A DNA stretch of 64,000 nucleotides from Crotalaria pallida. Its lineage: Eukaryota > Streptophyta > Magnoliopsida > Fabales > Fabaceae. Shown here in pieces: positions 57,117-64,000 of this stretch (its first letter is position 1; each line of letters opens with the position of its first letter). The position numbers and the translations under genes were made by a program. Below the pieces are notes generated by a model. That model was not told the origin of the DNA. It worked only from the letters and a program-made list of their open reading frames with translations, and ran no database searches. The DNA is taken from contig CM075653.1 of NCBI GenBank assembly GCA_037953625.1, forward strand, positions 6,386,001 through 6,450,000. Direction: 5' to 3'.

Positions 57117-59260
57117 TTAGGGTGGTTGCCAAGATCCTTTCAAGGGTGGCACCTTGTTTTTCAACTTCTTTTCAACACTCTCTCCATTCGAGTGCTTAAT
57201 GCACACGAGAGGGTCGAAGTTCTCCGCAGTGATTGGTGGTTTTTCAAAAATTTTAATTGTAGTTTGCTCACCATTCACTTGGAGAATCACTTCTCCTCTA
57301 GGGACATCAATCACTGCCCCTGCTGTGGCCAAGAATGGCCTTCCAAAAATTAGAGGAATATTTTCATCCTCGTCTATATCTAAGATCATGAAATCTAGGG
57401 GCAGGATAAAATCATTCACCTTTACCACAATATCTTCCACCACTCCATATGGGCGGAGGGTGGTTCTATCAGCTAATTGAAGTAACGCCGGGGTAAACTT
57501 AACCTCTCCTATTTTCAATTCCTCAAACACAGACAAAGGCATAATATTTACGCTAGCTCCTCAGTCACAGAGAGCCTTACCTGAGTACTCCTTGCCTATG
57601 CTAACAGAAATGGTGAAGCTACCTGGATCCTTCAGCTTTGGTAGAAGGTTAGATTTGATAATGCTGCTGCACTTCTCTGCTATCGGAAATGTCTCCTCAG
57701 TGAGCATCCGCTTCTTCTTCGTCAACAACTCCTTCATGAATCTCGCATACAGAGGCATTTGTGCGAGAGCCTCTACAAACGGGATGTTGATCTGCACCTT
57801 CCGTAGCATCTCCAAGAATTTGGAGAATTGCTTCTGATCTTCCTCTTTCTTCAACCTCTGAGGATAAGGAATCCTCGGAGGTAATGGTGCTGGTTTGGGT
57901 GTGCCTTTCTTTTTATCGTGATCCGCACGCAGGTGGATCCTGCGTCTGTTGCACTGCAGTTGAGCCTCCTCCACTTGGTTGCTTTTGCCCCTCTTCCTTC
58001 TTCTCAACCTCAGTTGCATCACCCTTCTTCAGTGGCTCCTCATACGACTTACCACTTCGAAGGGTGACTGCCATGCATCACTCCTTGGAGTTGGTTATGA
58101 TCTCTGACATCTGATTGGTCAATTGGTCCACTTGTACCTCCAAGTTATGAATGCTGGCTCTGGTTTTGGTCATGAAGGTTCTAGTTGCTTCTGTCAAGCT
58201 AGTGGTTGAGTTAAATATTACTTCAACCGCCTTCTCCCAGCTCTTCTTCTGTGGCTGTGGTGTACTGGGTGTTGGGCTATACCATGAGGTATTTGAATGA
58301 TTTGTTGGCCCCGGATTGTAGGTGTTGGAGTACATATTGTTTTTAAGTACTCCGCCACCCACAAAATTAGCTTGCTCCTCAATGGTTGCCTGACCCTTTC
58401 TGACTTCGAAAGCGCACTCACCATTCCGGTGACTTCCCCCACAAAAGTCGCACCTCAGAGTGGTAGATGCAACTGACATGTTAGTCTGGCCCAGATGCTT
58501 GATTAATGCAGCAATCTGCTGCTGCATCTGCTTGTTCTGCTGGATCAAGATTTGGGCTTGAGTAGAGTCCATATCATAACTCTTTAGGATGCTTCGCTCT
58601 ACATGGGTCCTTAGTGCTTGGCTGCTGCTGAATGCCATGCTTTCAATAATGTCTTTGGCCTCTTCAACAGTCTTCTTCATTATCTATCCACCAGCTGCTC
58701 CATCTATCATTCTTTGGTTGAATCTGTTGAGCCCATTATAGAAAAATTGAATCTGCTGCTAGTCGGGCATATATGTTGGACACTTCCTTAGCAGCTGATT
58801 GTAGCGCTCCCAAGCTTCATGCAATGGTTCGTCATCCTCTTGCATGAATGAGTGAACATCCTGCCTCAGTTTTGCTTGCTTCCCGGCTGGAAGGAACTTA
58901 TCTATGAATTTACAGACAAGTACTCCCCATCTGGAAAGACTCCCGGGTTCTTGGTTGTTCACCCACGTTAGCGCCTCGCCCCTTAGCAAGAGAGGGAACA
59001 TTCTCATTCTGATGGCCTCCTTCATAGCACCCTCGATCTTGAAGAAATCGAGAATGCCCAGAAATTGGCGATATGCTCCTTGGGGTCTTGATGCGGCGCA
59101 CCACTGAACTGATCCTTCTCATTCTAAATGCAGTCACAGTGATGGCTGGCCGGACTATGCTGGAAGCACTGAAGTCCGGGTTCACGGTTTCACATTCCGC
59201 CAAAGTTTTCCGAGAAGGAGGAGGCGGAGAGGATTCGTGAGATCCTCCTCCTTCAGCCAT
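57117..59260 (-). pseudogene. Gag-protease region of a non-autonomous Ty3/Gypsy element
   Basis: Minus strand: start MAEGGGSHESSPPPPSRK; gag core with ALTWVNNQEPGSLSRWGVL and EAWERYNQLLRKCPTY; coiled region; zinc knuckle CDFCGGSHRNGEC; then protease with PGSFTISVSIGKEYSGKALC, D, a stop where the next residue should be, GASVNIMPLSVF, and LIFGRPFLATAGAVIDV. Frames shift or stop at several points. The coding part ends after the protease. Plant Gypsy elements normally continue with reverse transcriptase, RNase H and integrase, so this family member would need enzymes from elsewhere. Confidence 0.85.
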
Positions 59261-60207
59261 CTTCTAAATTTGTTCCTTCCCCTCTTGTGCTAGTTTCTTC
59301 TTCCTCTTTGCACTCAAATAGATAATGCTACCTGCAGAGCACAAAACAACAAAAAGATTACGCAGCACTGATTTGAGTCCAACATATGATGTTTTGAGCA
59401 TGAATTAGACTCCCTTTTACTAAGGATTTGGTTTGTTTCTCTTGCAAATTTAGGACTTTTTGTATAGTTTTTAGGAAGTTTAGGTAATTTAGAATCTTTT
59501 GAACGTTTTGATCCGTTTTGGGTATGTTTCAAGTACTTTCGAAGCTCAATTAAAGAAAATAACTATGGAACTGGAAAGAGGACGAAAGGACCTTGAAATT
59601 GGCGCAAGAACGGAGCGAAATTGAGTCGGAGCAGGGCTGGCACGCCCAGGCGCGCAGCCCTGGTCATCACCATCAGATCAGCCTAGCGCGCCCAGGCGTG
59701 ATGCCTTGGGCGCCCAGGCGCGCGCGCATTGTGAAGGCCCAATTGGGCCACTTTTTGATCAGTTTTGTTCCGTTTCAATTGGGATTAGTTTTAGACTTTA
59801 AATATAGGTTTTTCCATTAGGTTTTGTAGACTTTTGGGAGGCAATTAGAGATTAGAATAAAATTTAGGATTAGAGAAGAGAGACTAGTTCTGTAATTGAG
59901 AGCAAGGAGGCAAGGTGTGACACCCTCACTTTTAATAGTTAGTTTTTAGGTTTTAAAATAAAATCAGGGTTTAAAAATTTCTTTTTAATTTAATTATTTA
60001 TAAAAATTCTTAGGAAAATCCGGCAGAGTTTCTTCTGTTTTACGGACTTTCCCAAAATTTCTTCTTAAAAACCTGTCAGTCCAGCAATATTTAAAACATA
60101 ACGCACAATAGATAAAATATTCTGATCAGATCCTAGTGCCCAAGAAGTGCAAGTTCAGGGCGGACAACTATTGCATATTTTAAATTACAAAATAGTTATC
60201 CACTCAA

Positions 60208-60239
<32 letters not shown>

Positions 60240-60689
60240 GGAGTGAAAATCCTGCTCGGCCATGTCCCATGTAAGCTCCACTTCAGTACCTGCAAAAATA
60301 TAGCAAGAAGGGTAGCATTACACAGAACTTAAAATAATAAATTGTACAAGAAGACATAGTAAATAACTAAGCCTACACTATTATTACTATTCATTAACCA
60401 TATACATCCGTACATTTAAATCCCTTTTTCTTCATCTCTATTTCTCACATTCTTTTCTTTCGATATCATCTCCATTTTCCCTTAACCTTTTCACTAATCC
60501 CATTTCCTTTCCATTTTTAATTCCGTTACCATTATCCATTACCCTTTATCTTTTCCATTTTCCTTTATTCCTTTTTCCATTAAGCGTAACCTCAAACCAG
60601 AGATCTACGCACAGTGTATGCAACTACAAATCAGTGATCTGCATACACACCATATCCTTTATCCATTTTCCATTCTTATTTTTTCTAAT

Positions 60690-61005
60690 CGACACGCCTT
60701 GGCAGGCTCGCATCGATGCCGATACGCCTTCTCAGGCCCGCACCAGACTTCCATTTTCCCTTTCTAATCGACACGCCTTCATAGGCTCGCATCGATGCCG
60801 ATACGCCTTCTCAGGCCCGCATCGGACTTCCCTTTTTCCTTTTTAATCAACACGCCCTCACAGGCTCGCATCGATGCCGATACGCCTTCTCAGGCCCGCA
60901 TCGGATTTTCCTTTTTCCTTTTTAATCGACACGCCCTCACAGGCTCGCATCGACGCCGATACGCCTTCTCAGGCCCGCATCGGATTTTTATCTTTTACCT
61001 TTCTT
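60690..61005. repeat. 79-bp tandem array, four copies
   Basis: Units start at 60690, 60769, 60848 and 60927: CGACACGCCCTCACAGGCTC, GCATCGATGCCGATACG, CCTTCTCAGGCCCGCATCGG. Each holds small dyads (GCCCTCACAGGC, GCCTTCTCAGGC). Copies differ at a few positions. Confidence 0.95.
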
Positions 61006-62687
61006 TCTCTTTCTCTTTTTCTTAGCCTCTTTTTCTGGTTTACTGTATTATTCTCTTTTCTCTCATTCCTTTACTTGGGGACTTAACATCACATTGTTTA
61101 CTTTTCACTGTTTCAATATCCTTCTTTCTTTTCCTTTTTCTTCTTCTCTTCCTTTCCTTCTTCTTATAATTTAAGTAATTCTTTTATGCTCGTCAAAATC
61201 TTTTAATCTTTATTTTCGTTTATGACTCAGCACATTTTCCTACGTTATAATTTATTCTCTTCCATGATACTAATTATCCTTACTTTTACCCAACTCTGTT
61301 TAACTTGATCAAGTATATTATATTCTTGCCCTCGTTTCTAATTCTTTTTTTTAGGTGCTCGTTTCTAATTCTTAGTTATTTATTTATTTCATTTATCTCT
61401 CACTCTTACTTAACTTATTATTTCTATTTCATTGACTCCAGTTTATTTAACTACTCTGTTGACTCACATTATTACTTAACTTATTATCCCTATTTCATTA
61501 ATTTCGTTTTTATTTAATTACCCTATTAACTCCACTTGGTTTTTCCTATTTTATTACACCGTTCTAAGCTAACTTTCATCATGACGTCCTCTCATTTCGA
61601 TTTATTATCTTTTTCCTATTTTCTTTTACCTATGTCCTTTTTATAATTGAATTTGGTTTATTGCCTCGTTCCTATTTCTCTAATTTTTCCAACAACTCCT
61701 AATTATGCCCACTCCGCCCCTACTTATCGTATCCGCATTTTAAATTCCTCTTCTTCCTTATTTTTAGTTTAATAGCTCTCCTTGCCTGACACAATTATTC
61801 TTTATTCTTTTACTCTCACGTTTCATTGGTTCTCTCTAACAATTCCTTTGGTTTTATTTTATACTCTTCTACATTTTCATTCTATATTAACTCCTTTAGT
61901 ATTCTAAATACACTCGCTCATTCCAAACTTTATTCTACGCACATACATTCCATTCCCTAGGGTGTGGTTTCTCGTCACAATTTTATTTATTTTATCCATC
62001 TCAACGGGGGTACCCTAGGGTTCATTAACATATTTTTAATTACTCTATTCTTAGCTACCACTATAGCATCCTAGAATTTACTTCTCAAGTAAAGGTAACG
62101 CGAACCCTCTTACCTCGGGCTTTATTTTAAACAAAGAACCTGGGTTGTGGCTCGGCGACGATGACGGCGTCGGTGTTGCTCCCCATTAGCGAGAACGATC
62201 GCGGCTGGATCAAGGCAAAAGCTTCAAGCCTCGGAGTACCACGCAAGCCCGGAGCGATCACGGTCGATAACGACGCCGGTGAGGTCCGGAAGAGAGAGAG
62301 ACCGAATAGAGGGAAAGAGAGAGAGAGAAAGGGAACTCAAAATCAATAAGAAAAGAGAGAGGAAGGGGTGCTCATAGTGGTGGTGGTGGGTGGTGGTTCG
62401 TGGTGATGGGAATGGTGGTGGTTGGAGGAGAGAGAAAGTGCCCTAGGTGAGAGAGAGAGAGAGAGCTTCAAGGAGAGAGAGAAGTACCATGGGTGAGGGA
62501 AGGAAGGAGAAAACATGAGGGAGGTGATGAATCTCCATGGGTGAGGGCTTGGAAGGCATGATTTGGGTGCTTGATGATGTTTGGGGATGATTTGGGGAAG
62601 GTAGAGAGAGATTGGTGCGGAGATAATGAGAAAGGAGGGTGGCTGGTGCGGCATTTAAAGACCTGGTGCAGAGGGGGAACGATCGCG

Positions 62688-62878
62688 CGCCTGGGCGCTG
62701 CATGGGGTGCGCCTGCGCGCGCACCGCGCTACTGCTGGTGCGTGTTGAATAATCCGCCGAGCGCCTGGGCGCGAGTTGGGCCACGCCTGGGCGCGAAACT
62801 GACTGGGCTGGTGCATCTGGTGCACCCTGGTGCGCCTGGGCGTGCACCGGTGCGCCTGGGCGTGCACCAGTGATTCCA
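62688..62878. repeat. GC-rich CGCCTGGGCG array
   Basis: At least seven copies of GCGCCTGGGCG or GTGCGCCTGGGCGTGC in 190 bp, a sharp GC island in AT-rich surroundings. On the minus strand it lies in the first part of the LTR, upstream of a TATA-like TTTAAATG near 62655. Confidence 0.85.
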
Positions 62879-64000
62879 GACTTCGATTCGCCATAACTTC
62901 TTCGTTAACCGTCGGATCGGGCCCAGATTTTTGGACAAGCTTCTTAATCCCTTAAACTTCATATCCAACGGTGGAATTTAATTTCTTAGCATCCTATAAT
63001 AAATTCCAAATTTTCTCGTATCAGCTGATTTCTAATACTTAAAACGCCGATTTAACCTCCGATTCCGCTTAGATAATTTTGCCCATTGCTACAAATGTTT
63101 CCTACACAACCCCTAGTACTTATAATTACTACTCACCTTGCTCCCAAAATTCTTTAAGCAATTAATCTACCCATTCCCTACATTTTAAACCTATTAATTC
63201 ACTATTCAAGCTTGGAACTAAATTAGGGATGTTACACAAGGTACAACGATTGAAGATCAACATTGCTGGAGGGATCCACTTGACGATTGAAGATCTCTTG
63301 GGGGTAAATTTATTGTTGTCTATGATTATGAGTTTTTCCCATTCTGGTATTTCTTCTTCCAATATGTGTAACTAAATCTCTTGTTAGGAATAGGGTGAAT
63401 TTTTATGGATCTTAATTTGGCTATTTATTTATGAATTAATGTTTTTCCTTTTAAATCAATTGTTTGGCTGCATTTTAATTACAATTCATAGAATTGACCA
63501 CTTTATGTTTTGCTTTCTTAATCTAAACCTTAATTGGAAAATTAGGATTTAGATTAGGCCTTTCAACCAAACAATATAATTATTCAACTCGTAGGAATAC
63601 TTTTGGGTAATTGCATAACTTTCATAGACTAAAACTCACTTAAGGGATTAAGGGATAAATTTTAGTAAGAAACATAATAGCCATGAGGGATCTAGCTTTT
63701 ATTGTTTCTAGAGTTGTTAGATTTATTGGAAAACAGATTTTCATAATTAGTAACCTGATCCTACAATGAAACCACATTCCTAACCTTTTCCATAATTGTT
63801 TCTAAACCCTTTTTATTTTATGTTTTGTCTCATTCTTTTAATTCTACACTCTTATCTCAAAACTCAAAACCAATACAAGTTTCACATAGTAATCGCAATT
63901 AGGTGAAAGAAATTAGAAACAATTTGCTATTCTCGTGGGAACGATAACCTTTTCCACAGGGATTGCAAATTGTTCAATTAGTTTTCACCAAAGAGTAGTT

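Larger units (their letters stand above)
59916..63236 (-). mobile_element. 3.3-kb solo LTR with CAAGG duplication
   Basis: On the minus strand it starts TGTAACATCCCTAATTTAG and ends GAGGGTGTCACA, with CAAGG at 59911-59915 and 63237-63241. It matches the element at 47184-51564 at several places. No coding frame has family signal. Contains an (AT)n run (60211-60238), a 79-bp tandem array and a GC-rich array. Confidence 0.85.
59369..64000 (+). mobile_element. LTR of the same Gypsy family, plus orientation, runs off the window
   Basis: Starts TGATTTGAGTCCAACATATG, matching the minus-strand LTR start at 55715. It carries the same GAACTGGAAAGAGGACGAAA and CGCCCAGGCGCG features. It is interrupted at 59916-63236 and continues from 63242 to the window end without a visible primer-binding site. 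Confidence 0.75.

Noticed and set aside
62343..63000. Overlapping frames rich in Arg, Pro and Ala
   Set aside because: Generated by the GC-rich CGCCTGGGCG array; no family pattern and inside a solo LTR.
1..64000. CRISPR array, operon or prokaryotic features
   Set aside because: The window is plant nuclear DNA; the tandem arrays present have no spacer-repeat layout and lie in LTRs or intergenic repeats.

Overview
This is nuclear DNA of a flowering plant: intron-rich genes, strong AT bias, a eukaryotic tRNA with internal promoter boxes, plant-only gene families (R2R3-MYB, F-box/FBD, DUF3353/CPP1) and nested plant LTR retrotransposons, LINEs, SINEs and MITEs. Repeat styles such as TAATCGATTA motifs in LTRs, TGTAACATCCC LTR starts and (CAA)n-tailed RTE LINEs suggest a legume; that is inference.

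Layout. 1-10 kb: an LTR-retrotransposon fragment, a two-exon F-box/FBD gene with a MITE in its intron, a decayed RNase H fragment, a SINE with target-site duplication, a Ty3/Gypsy-type LTR with primer-binding site, and a broken plant-mobile-domain gene. 10.7-19.7 kb: two spliceosome genes head to head, CDC5 (minus, 4 exons, 954 aa) and BUD31 (plus, 3 exons, 145 aa), with a large foldback repeat between them. 20-22 kb: a nested hairpin element and an ATL-type RING-H2 pseudogene split by a MITE-like insert. 22.9-28.5 kb: a CPP1-like plastid membrane protein (minus, 10 exons, 299 aa). 29.9 kb: tRNA-Arg(CCG). 30.4-31.9 kb: two adjacent foldback elements rich in short hairpins. 32.9-35.2 kb: an R2R3-MYB gene, probably subgroup 2 (minus, 3 exons, 216 aa). 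39.6-43.5 kb: a PHD/Plus-3 gene (minus, 9 exons, 436 aa) whose last intron looks like a U12-type AT-AC intron. 44-46.5 kb: Stowaway-like MITEs. 47-64 kb: nested retroelements, namely a LINE whose 5' part is inverted, an insertion in it bounded by exact ACACC duplications and carrying a 5S-rRNA-like segment, a solo LTR inside that, a Copia-like LTR, a gag-protease-only Gypsy element, and an oppositely oriented LTR interrupted by a 3.3-kb LTR with CAAGG duplications.

The genes do not form an operon. The clearest functional link is CDC5-BUD31: both products belong to the NineTeen complex or its associated factors in pre-mRNA splicing. CPP1-like acts in plastids, while MYB and PHD/Plus-3 are nuclear regulators. 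Exon boundaries were set by hand from splice dinucleotides, reading-frame phase and remembered family sequence; no alignment was run.
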